NCBI GenBank assembly: GCA_919902765.1
Contig: CAKKRP010000042.1
Span: forward strand, 1-36,716
Reading direction: 5' to 3'
DNA: 36,716 nucleotides
DNA from: Gammaproteobacteria bacterium
Lineage (GTDB): Bacteria; Pseudomonadota; Gammaproteobacteria; S012-40
This document shows, piece after piece, positions 1-7,709 of this stretch. The notes below the pieces were generated by a model, which saw only the letters and a program-made list of their open reading frames with translations, was not told the DNA's origin and searched no databases. The position numbers and the translations under genes are program-made. Position 1 is the first letter of the stretch. The number at the start of each line of letters is the position of its first letter.

Positions 1-419
1 CTCTGGCGAGAACTGCGGGTATTCCAATCTTTTTGATCCAACACGAAGTGCCAGGCTATTTGGATCATGAAAGCGAAGGTTGGCAATTACAGAAAAATTT
101 GGTTGTAAAAGACAGTGATATTCGCGTGCGTAAAACCACAGGCGATTCATTCCTTCGGACCAACCTCGAAGAAAAATTAAAATCACTCAATATCACCAAT
201 CTTGTTATCTGTGGTTATGCCTCGGAGTTTTGTGTTGACAATACAACGCGTAGAGCCACCGGCCTAGGTTATACCGTACAACTCGTTTCCGATGCTCACA
301 CAACTCATGATAAAAAGCATCTATCAGCAATGAAAATCCGAGAGCACCACAATTTAACGTTATCAATGGGCCCGACGATAACAGCCGTTCAGTCGGAGGA
401 TATAAGAATTGAGGGCTAA
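1..419 (+). CDS. Isochorismatase-family cysteine hydrolase, 5' end outside window
   Basis: The reading frame is open from base 3, before the first possible start (TTG at 33), and reads LARTAGIPIFLIQHE there, so the gene begins outside the window. The visible part is the C-terminal two thirds of an isochorismatase-like hydrolase. It has the beta-strand plus cis-peptide region VICGYASEFCVDNT with the presumed nucleophilic Cys, then RRATGLGY and a VSDAHTT segment, all typical of the family. These enzymes hydrolyse C-N or ether bonds of small molecules; the substrate cannot be told here. The TAA stop lies inside a GGCTAAC box that starts an attC-like structure, which suggests the gene is (or was) an integron cassette. 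Family call is firm; cassette status is inference. Confidence 0.85.
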   Translation, partial: LARTAGIPIFLIQHEVPGYLDHESEGWQLQKNLVVKDSDIRVRKTTGDSFLRTNLEEKLKSLNITNLVICGYASEFCVDNTTRRATGLGYTVQLVSDAHTTHDKKHLSAMKIREHHNLTLSMGPTITAVQSEDIRIEG

Positions 420-619
420 CATGGCGTTCGAGCGGGACGCGCCAAAAGCGGCGCGCCCCTTAACTTTACGTGGGTGCCAGGCATGGCACGTTACTAGGTC
501 GGTGAAAGCATAAACGTTGGGGTTCCTTCGTCACCCCAACCTACGGGTTTCACACGCCGGACCAGAGTTCTGCGCCGCTGCGCGTCACATAACGTTGGCC
601 GTTTAGCGCGGCGTTAGGC
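414..619 (+). other. Integron attC-like recombination site (long or composite, partly decayed)
   Basis: The left side reads GGCTAAC (414-420, an R''-like box one base off the complement of the right core). A 5-base spacer and GTTCGAGCGG, an L''-like box, follow. The right side reads CCGTTTAG-CGCGGC-GTTAGGC (600-619), an L'-spacer-R' arrangement with a perfect GTTRRRY core at 613-619. The two ends are complementary in attC order, with one extra base in the L'' arm, as expected for the extrahelical base. A short hairpin at 430-460 ending CCCCTTAAC could be the stem of a smaller attC with a degenerate R' near 470. At about 206 bases the whole is longer than usual attC sites, so it may be two sites or one with an insertion. 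No integrase gene is in the window. Confidence 0.5.
502..553. repeat. Two-step palindrome resembling an intergenic REP-type repeat
   Basis: An inner perfect stem GTTGGGGT (516-523) / ACCCCAAC (533-540) has a 9-base loop. An outer stem GTGAAA (502-507) / TTTCAC (548-553) surrounds it. The motif with CCCCAACCTACGG resembles palindromic repeats found between genes in many proteobacterial genomes; that resemblance is from memory and untested. It sits inside the attC-like structure. Confidence 0.5.
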
Positions 620-626
620 ATCAACG

Positions 627-722
627 ATGAGAATGCGCGATCATTTTAAGAATGTACTTGTCAATCCGGCTTGGGAACAAATTGTCGAGCGCGATCCGCT
701 TATTGCGTTCTCCCACTATTGA
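627..722 (+). CDS. Short ORF after the attC-like core, possibly a broken cassette gene
   Basis: An ATG eight bases after the GTTAGGC core opens a 31-codon frame (begins MRMRDHFKNVL, ends IAFSHY) that stops at TGA 720-722. Cassette genes commonly start this close to the recombination core, so it may be the truncated start of a cassette gene. I do not recognise the product and it may not be expressed. Bases 723-781, between this and the EAL gene, hold nothing I can identify. Confidence 0.25.
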   Translation: MRMRDHFKNVLVNPAWEQIVERDPLIAFSHY

Positions 723-781
723 CAGTACACCTCACTTTCCAAACACCGCCAACCATCGGATTAATATTGAACAACTCCAAT

Positions 782-1546
782 TTATTCTAGCACCTGATTT
801 TTTATCTTTGGGGCCATCACGGCAAGCGGCTCTCGGTTTATAAATTCTTCAAGCGCCACCGGGCGGCCAAAAAAATATCCTTGCAGATAATCTATGCCTA
901 AATTGCCGAGAATATCAGCCGTATCCTGATCTTCCACGCCTTCTGCGACCAACGCAAGATTTAATTCTCGAGCCAAATTGGCAATAGTTCGCAACATCGC
1001 CTTACCTTCCTGTGATTTGGCGCGGCGCACGAATGACATATCTATTTTCAATTCATTTACAGGCAACTCATGCAACCGGGATAACGAAGAAAATCCTGTG
1101 CCAAAATCGTCAATAGATAAATAGAATCCCGCATCTGCAAGCTGGTTCAACGTACGCTGCGCGTTAGAGGTATCTAATGCAATGCTTTCGGTAATTTCCA
1201 GCTTTAAATGCTGCGGAGAAAGTTGATGCCGCGTGATACGCTCGATGATGTCTGAAACAAATGTTTTGGAAAACAATTGTCGATTTGAAATATTTACCGC
1301 AAGACGAAGTTCATTTTTTCCGCACAACTTTCGATAATCCACCAAACCCGTCTCAAGCACCAATTGCCCGAGCTCATGGATCAACCCCAAACTCTCCGCC
1401 ACTGGAATAAAAATTCCGGGGCTCACCCACACGTCTCTGTCACGCCAACGCGCCAAGGCCTCCATCCCCACCGGTTGAGCGGTTTTCGCGTCCACGATAG
1501 GCTGGTAATGCACCTGAATTTTGCGTTTGTTAACGGCATCCGACAA
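782..1546 (-). CDS. EAL-domain cyclic-di-GMP phosphodiesterase, N-terminally truncated or fused
   Basis: The product is essentially one EAL domain of 254 residues, predicted to hydrolyse c-di-GMP to pGpG in the cytoplasm. The catalytic set is complete: EAL at 29-31 (GMEALARW), the Asn of NISNRQL, EITES, IDDFGTGFSSL, the Lys of ELKID, EGVE and the C-terminal QGYFFGRP. The only start is TTG at 1546. The frame is open a further 12 codons upstream (FVDFHFSARLSDAV), which looks like the usual linker before an EAL domain, but no ATG or GGDEF domain is there. The frame overlaps the DUF2892 frame by 124 bases in the -1 register. It is therefore either a truncated GGDEF-EAL gene, a frameshifted DUF2892-EAL fusion, or a stand-alone gene starting at TTG. 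Confidence 0.8.
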   Translation of the reverse strand: MSDAVNKRKIQVHYQPIVDAKTAQPVGMEALARWRDRDVWVSPGIFIPVAESLGLIHELGQLVLETGLVDYRKLCGKNELRLAVNISNRQLFSKTFVSDIIERITRHQLSPQHLKLEITESIALDTSNAQRTLNQLADAGFYLSIDDFGTGFSSLSRLHELPVNELKIDMSFVRRAKSQEGKAMLRTIANLARELNLALVAEGVEDQDTADILGNLGIDYLQGYFFGRPVALEEFINREPLAVMAPKIKNQVLE

Positions 1547-1809
1547 ACGCGCGGAGAAGTGAAAATCGACAAAACTACTACGGAACGTATTTCATCCATT
1601 TCGCTGCGGAAGCCGACGCTTTTTAACATTTTTTCCATTAAGCAAAATTGCGAAAAACTGGACTGAAAAAGATTCAAACCGACAAACAGGATCACGCCTA
1701 AAGCGATATTTAGCATGGCAGGGTCAAATACGACCGCCAAGCCGCTGGCGCTTACCAAACCACCGGCGATAGTGCGAATTGTGGGCTCAATATAGGGATA
1801 TTTTTTCAT
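1423..1809 (-). CDS. DUF2892 (YgaP-type) small inner-membrane protein with aberrant C-terminus
   Basis: From ATG 1809 (MKKYPYIEPTIR) the first about 65 residues match the DUF2892 pattern: two short hydrophobic helices separated by FDPAML, then GLNLFQSSFSQFCLMEKMLKSVGF. These proteins are small inner-membrane components of unclear role, sometimes fused to rhodanese domains. The family normally ends near the KxxGF segment. Here the frame runs on for about 60 residues of low-quality, Arg/Trp/Cys-rich sequence, because it reads through the EAL gene out of frame. A GTG/ATG-type start at 1863 would add 18 residues but has no better ribosome site. The tail is probably an artefact of a deletion or insertion junction near 1600. 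Confidence 0.55.
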   Translation of the reverse strand: MKKYPYIEPTIRTIAGGLVSASGLAVVFDPAMLNIALGVILFVGLNLFQSSFSQFCLMEKMLKSVGFRSEMDEIRSVVVLSIFTSPRVCRMPLTNAKFRCITSLSWTRKPLNRWGWRPWRVGVTETCG

Positions 1810-1863
1810 ATCCGATCCGTTTAGAGGTCGCTTGGCGTCATGCTGCGGATATACGCGGTCCAT

Positions 1864-2156
1864 GCATGACTATAGCGGTATAAAGTCACATTAGTTTAGG
1901 TGATTTACACGGCATTGTATGAATACATCGCTAGTATTCAGACTCTCGGACACCTGATGATGTTCGTCATGAAGCTAGACGTATGATTGAGCTTATCGAC
2001 GACCTGACCGACGATTGGACGAATAGCCAGATTATCGCATAGCTTATTTTAACATTAATAGGAATATGCTTTTCAATTTGACAACAGGGTTCCCGGCTCA
2101 ATTTTCTCCGTGCATTACCGCTACTTACATAGGACTCACTCTGTGACTGACGCGAC
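1864..2156. other. Intergenic region between divergent genes, with a small hairpin and a fragmentary frame
   Basis: It holds the leader regions of the two divergent genes. GAATAC (1921-1926) and GTATTC (1934-1939) form a hairpin with a 7-base loop. An open stretch 1935-2042 (35 codons, ATG at 1983, RTPDDVRHEARRMIELIDDL...) looks protein-like but matches nothing I can name. No clear promoter was found. Confidence 0.3.
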
Positions 2157-4691
2157 ATGTCTTTATTCCACTTTAATCAATTCAGAAGCCTACGTAGCCA
2201 ATACACCGTGATCGCCGTCGCGGTAGGGTTGCTGATATTGATAAGCACCGCAATGGGCCAATACAGCGTCAGCGGAATCCGAAAAGACGCCACATTTAAT
2301 TTGCAACATCGCAAACAAGTTCTCGAACAAAGCCGCCAAGTGCGCGACTACCTTTGGCAGGCGCGCTACGATATAGACGCGCTCCTGCGTGACCCCGCTA
2401 ACGAAGAACATCATCAACAAATTCATATGGCCTTGGCGAACGCATTCCGTGTCGTTAACACGCTCTACAATAATCACCGGAAAAACGGCGACCTTACGCC
2501 GGAACTTTACAGTCACACAATGGAGTTATTGCAGGAATTGGTCAATCAAACCGAGAATCTATACGAAATCCGCACCAATCCTGAGCTGTTGTCTCCCGCA
2601 TTTACGCTTATTAACCGTAGACTATTGCCTATTCATGAAAGCTTTTTATCCCACGCCACGCGCGCATTGTATAACGTGATGAAAAATAACGCCGATCCAC
2701 GCCACATGTCCATTCAACACAAAATAGAAGATACGCGCTATTTGTGGTCGCAATTAACCAATTTGTTTCACCTGTACCTGGCCAATCGCATTTCGTCGTA
2801 TGACATTAATCTACTCCCGCTGCAAAAAAAGGATATCGATGTATTACTGACCAAGGTAGGCGCCAACGTTTCCGAAATGCTCGCACCGAACACCGTCGCG
2901 TGGCTAGAGGACAACACAGCCCGTTCGATTAACGCGATGCGCGAATCCATCGGCATTTGGGAGAATTCTTACCGGGCTATTCAAAGGATAGGCGCCACCA
3001 ATAAATGGCGCTCCGATAACGAGCTCATCATCGAGACTATCAATCCCCTATTCAACGACTTATGGAGCCTGCTACTCTCCAATGACATGCTGATAGAATT
3101 ATCTACCGAGGCGGACGTTAGCGATTTTGCGGAAATCGCCTTAAGCCAAACGACTATCCTATGGGCGGTGGCGTTACTAGGTATATTTTTTGTCCTTGGC
3201 GGTTATTATTTTTTGGAGCGTTCGGTTTTGCGGCCGATGGCCAACGTCGCCGCAGCACTCAGATCCGAAGCGGAAGGAGAACCGGCTTCACCGCTTATCG
3301 AAATCCATGCCGAATCAAAAGAAGCCAACAATCTGATTCGCGCATTTCGTGAAATGCAAAAACAAGTACAAATACGGCAATTGAAATTAGAACACATTGC
3401 GATGCACGATAATTTAACGGAATTGCCGAACCGCGCGCTCTTTATGGATCGTCTGCATCAGGCGATTTTTCGCGCTCAGCGCGAACATACTGCTCCTTGC
3501 GTTATCATACTGGATTTAGACCGCTTTAAAGAAATCAACGATACGTTTGGCCATCTCGTCGGCGATTCATTTCTGGTAGAGGTCGGCAAGCGACTGCTCA
3601 CACGTTTACGAAAAACAGACACCATAGCGCGTTTGGGCGGCGACGAATTCGCGATACTGCTTGTAGACCAATCCGTTGAACTGGCGTTTGTAGTTGCAAA
3701 AAAAATTATGGAAATATTGGGAGAGCCGTTTCATATCAACGGCCATTTTTTTTACTCCAGCGGCAGTATGGGCATTGCCAGCTACTCCGATCATAGCAGC
3801 GATGCCGCCGGATTGTTGCGGCAGGCGGATATTGCGATGTACGTTGCGAAAAGGGATAAATTAGGTTACGTGTCGTATGATTCGAGCCAAGACGAGTTGG
3901 CCCGCAAGCAACTCACATTGCATGCCGAATTAACGATGGCTATAGATAATAATAACCTGGAGCTATACTATCAACCGCAACTGGATATCGCGACGGGCGC
4001 GGTACGTGGTGTCGAGGCCTTGCTGCGCTGGCGACATCCGACGGAGGGCTTTATACCTCCCGACCAAATCGTGCGCCTGGCGGAACAACGCGGCCTGATA
4101 CAGGTGCTAACATATTGGGTGATCGACAATGCCATAAAACAGAATACCCTATGGAATGGTTTCGGCCACAATTTTAATATCGCAATAAATCTCTCCGTCT
4201 TAAATCTACAAGACTCCAAATTGGCCGATTTGGTGGATAAACTTTTGATCAAGCACGCAATGCCCGCTCGCCAACTGATATTTGAAATAACCGAAAGCGC
4301 CATGATGACCCATCCTGCGTTGGCGATCGAACAATTAAAAAAATTGCGTGATCGTGGCGTCTTTATCTCAATAGACGATTACGGAACCGGCTATTCTTCA
4401 CTCGCATACATACACCAGCTACCCGTATTCGAATTGAAAATCGATAGGTCCTTTATTATGTATTTAGACACCACAAATAGCGATGCCGTGATAGTACGTT
4501 CCACAATAGACTTGGCCCATAATCTTGGACTCAAGGTGGTGGCGGAAGGGGTGGAAAACGTCAACGTATTTAACCTTCTGCGCGCGTTTGGTTGCGACAT
4601 CGCCCAAGGTAATTTGTTCTGTAAACCCTATCCCGCCAACGAATTCATGGAGTGGCACGCGACTTTTTTAGCGCGCGGAAATGCGCAATGA
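2157..4691 (+). CDS. Membrane-anchored GGDEF-EAL protein (dual c-di-GMP cyclase/phosphodiesterase)
   Basis: An 844-residue inner-membrane protein. TM1 is at about 15-37, then a mainly helical periplasmic sensor region of about 290 residues, TM2 at about 333-353, a HAMP-like linker, GGDEF and EAL. GGDEF is intact at 494-498. The metal Asp pair is present in ILDLDRFKEIND, and an RxxD inhibitory site (RKTD, 485-488) lies five residues before GGDEF. The EAL domain is also intact: EAL at 620-622, NLSV, EITES, IDDYGTGYSS, LKID, EGVEN and QGNLFCKP. Both activities are plausible; which one dominates cannot be told. The Shine-Dalgarno before ATG 2157 is weak. The gene converges on chrA. The periplasmic domain is not one I recognise, so the signal it senses is unknown. 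Confidence 0.93.
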   Translation: MSLFHFNQFRSLRSQYTVIAVAVGLLILISTAMGQYSVSGIRKDATFNLQHRKQVLEQSRQVRDYLWQARYDIDALLRDPANEEHHQQIHMALANAFRVVNTLYNNHRKNGDLTPELYSHTMELLQELVNQTENLYEIRTNPELLSPAFTLINRRLLPIHESFLSHATRALYNVMKNNADPRHMSIQHKIEDTRYLWSQLTNLFHLYLANRISSYDINLLPLQKKDIDVLLTKVGANVSEMLAPNTVAWLEDNTARSINAMRESIGIWENSYRAIQRIGATNKWRSDNELIIETINPLFNDLWSLLLSNDMLIELSTEADVSDFAEIALSQTTILWAVALLGIFFVLGGYYFLERSVLRPMANVAAALRSEAEGEPASPLIEIHAESKEANNLIRAFREMQKQVQIRQLKLEHIAMHDNLTELPNRALFMDRLHQAIFRAQREHTAPCVIILDLDRFKEINDTFGHLVGDSFLVEVGKRLLTRLRKTDTIARLGGDEFAILLVDQSVELAFVVAKKIMEILGEPFHINGHFFYSSGSMGIASYSDHSSDAAGLLRQADIAMYVAKRDKLGYVSYDSSQDELARKQLTLHAELTMAIDNNNLELYYQPQLDIATGAVRGVEALLRWRHPTEGFIPPDQIVRLAEQRGLIQVLTYWVIDNAIKQNTLWNGFGHNFNIAINLSVLNLQDSKLADLVDKLLIKHAMPARQLIFEITESAMMTHPALAIEQLKKLRDRGVFISIDDYGTGYSSLAYIHQLPVFELKIDRSFIMYLDTTNSDAVIVRSTIDLAHNLGLKVVAEGVENVNVFNLLRAFGCDIAQGNLFCKPYPANEFMEWHATFLARGNAQ

Positions 4692-4693
4692 CG

Positions 4694-4723
4694 TAGCGGC
4701 CAAGTATGGGTATCCTGCCGCTA
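4694..4723 (+). terminator. Hairpin just after the GGDEF-EAL gene
   Basis: TAGCGGC (4694-4700) and GCCGCTA (4717-4723) are a perfect 7-base inverted repeat, 3 to 30 bases past the stop and followed by TTTAT. It could stop transcription between the converging genes. The poly-U run is poor, so confidence is low. Confidence 0.35.
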
Positions 4724-4790
4724 TTTATGGGACTGCATATGGTGAATTGACATTCCAACCGCACCACGCCGCGCGCCGGCTATTTTTACC

Positions 4791-6137
4791 TCACATCGAA
4801 AAAGTATACCCCAACCCCACCGCCGCACACGCCGCAATCACTTTCATAATATCCTGCTTGTATTTCCACAACGCCAAAAACGCCGCCACCGACATCAACG
4901 CATAGAACCACTCAAAGTGCCCAGAGAACGGCGCGACTTCACTCGCCTTAGGCCACAACACATGCCAACCGAAAAATAGCGCCAGATTTAACACCACACC
5001 GACCACCGCCGCAGTGATGCCGGTCAACGGCGCGGTGAATTTTAGATCGCCGTGCGTCGCCTCCACCAGCGGCGCCCCCGCGAGTATGAAAAAAAAACTC
5101 GGCAAAAAGGTGAAAAACGTCGCCACACAGGCACCGGCGAAACCCGCCAGCAACAACATATCGGGGCCGAATATCGCCTTGCTCCAACTGCCCACAAAAC
5201 CGACGAACGCCACCACCATGATCAATGGCCCGGGCGTGGTTTCGCCCAGGGCCAGACCGTCTATCATTTGCGTGCCGGTGAGCCAACCGTAATTCTCTAC
5301 GCCGCCTTGATAGACATAGGGTAACACCGCGTAAGCGCCCCCGAAGGTGACCAAGGCCGCCTTAGTGAAAAATTCGCCCATGTCGCGTAGCGTCGCATCG
5401 GGGATCGCCCACATCGCCGCCGCCCATAACGCCACTGACGCGACGCACAATTTTGCGAAATGTAAATGATCGTATTTAGCGTGCGCCGGGGATGGCGTGT
5501 CGTCGTCTATCAATGCCGGACCAAAACTTTTTTTGCCGGCACCATGACCGCCACCCATTTTGAATTTATCCGGCGCTACACGACCGCCTACGTACCCCAC
5601 AATGCCTGCACCCAGTACGATATACGGAAATGGTATTTTTAGCGCAAAAATGGCCACAAACGACAATGCGGCAAATGTCCACAACACATTATTTTTCAGC
5701 GCGCGCGACCCAATGCGCCACGCCGCAAACACCACAATCGCAACCACAGCGGGCTTGATGCCGTTAAACACGCCTTGCACAAAGGTCAGATTGCCAAAGG
5801 CGAGATAGACATAGGTCAATGCCGACAAAATAAATAACGAGGGCAACACGAACAAGGTGCCCGCGACGATGCCGCCGCGTGTACCGTGCAACAACCAACC
5901 GATATAGATCGCGAGTTGTTGCGCCTCCGGCCCTGGCAATACCATGCAATAATTCAACGCGTGCAAAAAACGCTGTTCGGAAATCCAACGGCGTTTTTCC
6001 ACCAGCTCTTGATGCATAATGGAGATCTGCCCCGCAGGGCCACCAAAACTGATGAAACCCAGCTTCAGCCAATACATAAACGCTTGCCAGAAACTCGGAT
6101 GGGCGGGGCGTTCTAATATCGACGTTGGATCATTCAC
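4791..6137 (-). CDS. chrA: Chromate transporter ChrA (CHR family, two-domain)
   Basis: A 448-residue inner-membrane protein with two homologous CHR halves. The N-terminal half carries the family signature FISFGGPAGQISIMHQE followed by KRRW and LPGPEAQQLAIYIG. The C-terminal half repeats it as ALVTFGGAYAVLPYVYQ and ALGETTPGPLIMVVAFVGF. About ten to twelve hydrophobic helices are separated by a hydrophilic loop near residues 195-220. ChrA exports chromate from the cytoplasm in an ion-coupled way. It starts at GTG 6137, overlapping the chrB stop by 8 bases, with GGGAG inside the chrB end, so translation is probably coupled to chrB. A second chrA-like gene lies at 7710-8921. Confidence 0.93.
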   Translation of the reverse strand: MNDPTSILERPAHPSFWQAFMYWLKLGFISFGGPAGQISIMHQELVEKRRWISEQRFLHALNYCMVLPGPEAQQLAIYIGWLLHGTRGGIVAGTLFVLPSLFILSALTYVYLAFGNLTFVQGVFNGIKPAVVAIVVFAAWRIGSRALKNNVLWTFAALSFVAIFALKIPFPYIVLGAGIVGYVGGRVAPDKFKMGGGHGAGKKSFGPALIDDDTPSPAHAKYDHLHFAKLCVASVALWAAAMWAIPDATLRDMGEFFTKAALVTFGGAYAVLPYVYQGGVENYGWLTGTQMIDGLALGETTPGPLIMVVAFVGFVGSWSKAIFGPDMLLLAGFAGACVATFFTFLPSFFFILAGAPLVEATHGDLKFTAPLTGITAAVVGVVLNLALFFGWHVLWPKASEVAPFSGHFEWFYALMSVAAFLALWKYKQDIMKVIAACAAVGLGYTFSM

Positions 6138-7077
6138 AGCGTTTCTCCCTGTAGTATTGCATCAACCAATCAAATACCTTCGATGCCTGCGCGAGCAACG
6201 CGTCATCATCCAATTCTGAAGCGCGCAAGCCCATGAGCATGGCCTCCACACCCGGCGCCTCCGCATTGGGCAAACCGCCCACGTCTAAACAATGTACCAA
6301 TTCGCCCAGGCGTAACAAATCCGCGTCTTCATCCAAGCCAAAACTTGCAAGCAAGACCTCGAACGTCACCTTGGTGCCGACATGGCTAAAGGTCGCGCCG
6401 TCAAAATCAAAGCCCAGCCAATCCGGGTGACAAGCCGTAATGGACGACAGCCACTTGATCTCGGCCTGGGGGTCGATGTGATGTTTAATCAACCATGCGC
6501 TCGCCAACCTATCCACCCACGGGCGCGCGCGCGTGGCCCAAATACGCGCACGATAATCGGCGCACCGCAAGCGGGGTATCGCGACGAAGATGGTCGTCGG
6601 TTCGTCCGGCGACAATCGCCGCTGCACAACGTCGCGCAACGCGTCGAGTTGTGCCAACACTTGGCGCTGCGCCTCACCCGCGAAAAAATCGATCTTTACG
6701 ACCTGCTCGAATCTGCGCTGCAATGCCTGCATTTGCCGCACTAGGCTCACGCCATCGAGGGTCTGCACGCCAGCGCGTAACGCGCGCGCATCTTCAATGA
6801 TAGACGCATAGTCATCACTGCGATCAAACAAGGCGCGCAGACCCGCCTCTTGAGGGTCATCGCTCCCGGACAGGCGATAGACATCGCCGCTACCCCCAAC
6901 CTCTTGCGCCTCAGTCGCTATGGTATAAAGCGCCGCCGCGTGTTCCGGGGCATCGGGCAACAGATAGACGCCATCGCGTAAGGTTGCACAACCTTGGGAC
7001 TTGAGGGCACGCCAAACACGCATACGCCCCGTCGCGGCCTTGGTGGGCAGGCTGACAAAGAGGGCCAGAAAACTCAT
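6130..7077 (-). CDS. chrB: Chromate resistance protein ChrB
   Basis: From ATG 7077 the protein begins MSFLALFVSLPTKAATGRM, matching the usual ChrB start; an in-frame GTG at 7086 would add three residues. The N-terminal half has the RVWRALKSQGCATLRDGVYLLPD segment. The C-terminal ChrB domain starts near residue 180 (YRARIWATRARPWVDRLAS) and continues with WLIKHHIDP and a histidine/cysteine-containing LVHCLDVGG. ChrB is reported as a chromate-responsive regulator of chr operons in some bacteria; here it precedes and overlaps chrA. It shares a short promoter region with the divergent cupin gene, so it could control both sides. Family call is firm; regulatory role here is inference. Confidence 0.9.
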   Translation of the reverse strand: MSFLALFVSLPTKAATGRMRVWRALKSQGCATLRDGVYLLPDAPEHAAALYTIATEAQEVGGSGDVYRLSGSDDPQEAGLRALFDRSDDYASIIEDARALRAGVQTLDGVSLVRQMQALQRRFEQVVKIDFFAGEAQRQVLAQLDALRDVVQRRLSPDEPTTIFVAIPRLRCADYRARIWATRARPWVDRLASAWLIKHHIDPQAEIKWLSSITACHPDWLGFDFDGATFSHVGTKVTFEVLLASFGLDEDADLLRLGELVHCLDVGGLPNAEAPGVEAMLMGLRASELDDDALLAQASKVFDWLMQYYREKRCE

Positions 7078-7093
7078 CTTTAGCACCAGGGTA

Positions 7094-7123
7094 TTGACAT
7101 GTAGGATAGTATACAGCTATGTT
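7094..7123 (+). promoter_or_regulatory. Sigma70-type promoter for the cupin gene
   Basis: A perfect TTGACA (7094-7099) lies 18 bases from TATGTT (7118-7123). This gives a leader of about 100 bases before the cupin ATG at 7230. It faces away from chrB and overlaps the predicted chrB promoter. Confidence 0.55.
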
Positions 7124-7136
7124 ATATATATTACCA
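7108..7136 (-). promoter_or_regulatory. chrB: Candidate promoter for chrB-chrA
   Basis: On the minus strand TATACT (7113-7108) is a 5/6 -10 box, 17 bases from TGGTAA (7136-7131), a weak -35. It would give a short leader before chrB ATG 7077. A GTATAC palindrome (7109-7114) sits at the -10 box. The weak -35 is what might be expected of a regulated promoter. Confidence 0.4.
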
Positions 7137-7229
7137 GCAACTACATTGGTGGCCGTAGGGGCTGTGTATGCCCCAGTCAACCGGCGAACAGGTGGCCAAT
7201 TGTCCTCATCTACACGGAGAACTTCATTC

Positions 7230-7622
7230 ATGCATATCCGTTCGGTTTCGCTTAAAACAACACGTTTGGCTCTTGCCCTCCTCAGCGCATCGATCCATGC
7301 CGATGATATGGTAATGGTTGCACCTCACAACACCAAGGTGTTGTTTGAAAACGATAGGGTCCGGGCTCTGGAGACCCTGACCAAACCTGGAGAAAAACTC
7401 GCCATGCACTCGCATCCGGCCCGGGTGAATTATTTCCTACATCCGCTGCAGGAACGCATCACCTATGAGGGAAAGCCGCCACGGGATTATGCCTTGAAGG
7501 CGGGTGAGGTGGCCTTTAGCGAGGCCGTTAAATTAGAAGTGGTGAATATCGGAACCACCGAAGGACATAATATTGTTATAGAACTCAAAGACAATCAACA
7601 CCGTGTCGCGCCAATGCACTAA
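7230..7622 (+). CDS. Secreted cupin-domain protein
   Basis: The start at ATG 7230 is chosen because GGAG lies 9 bases upstream and the frame then opens with a signal peptide (RLALALLSASIHA, predicted cleavage after residue about 24). The mature part of about 105 residues is a single cupin barrel: KPGEKLAMHSHPARVNYFL gives the HxH metal ligands (H60, H62), and LKAGEVAFSEAVKLEVVNIGTTEGHNIVIELK forms the second half. A periplasmic metal-binding role is likely; the ligand or reaction is unknown. Longer starts upstream lie in the promoter/leader and are rejected. It lies between the chr genes and a second chrA, 87 bases upstream of the latter. Confidence 0.8.
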   Translation: MHIRSVSLKTTRLALALLSASIHADDMVMVAPHNTKVLFENDRVRALETLTKPGEKLAMHSHPARVNYFLHPLQERITYEGKPPRDYALKAGEVAFSEAVKLEVVNIGTTEGHNIVIELKDNQHRVAPMH

Positions 7623-7637
7623 ACACTGGCTTTTTTT
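7610..7637 (+). terminator. Weak intrinsic terminator-like sequence after the cupin gene
   Basis: GCCA (7610-7613) and TGGC (7627-7630) can pair over a 13-base loop, directly followed by seven T residues. The stem is only 4 pairs, so it may attenuate rather than stop transcription into the second chrA. Confidence 0.25.
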
Positions 7638-7709
7638 CATGCGAAGCACAAACGCGAGGCAATCCGGTTGATGTCGCCGACAGATAAGCCATGTTAAGAG
7701 GAAAATGTA

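Noticed and set aside
1935..2042. 35-codon fragmentary frame (RTPDDVRHEARRM...)
   Set aside because: Protein-like but too short, no ribosome site and no family recognised; noted only as a possible relic.
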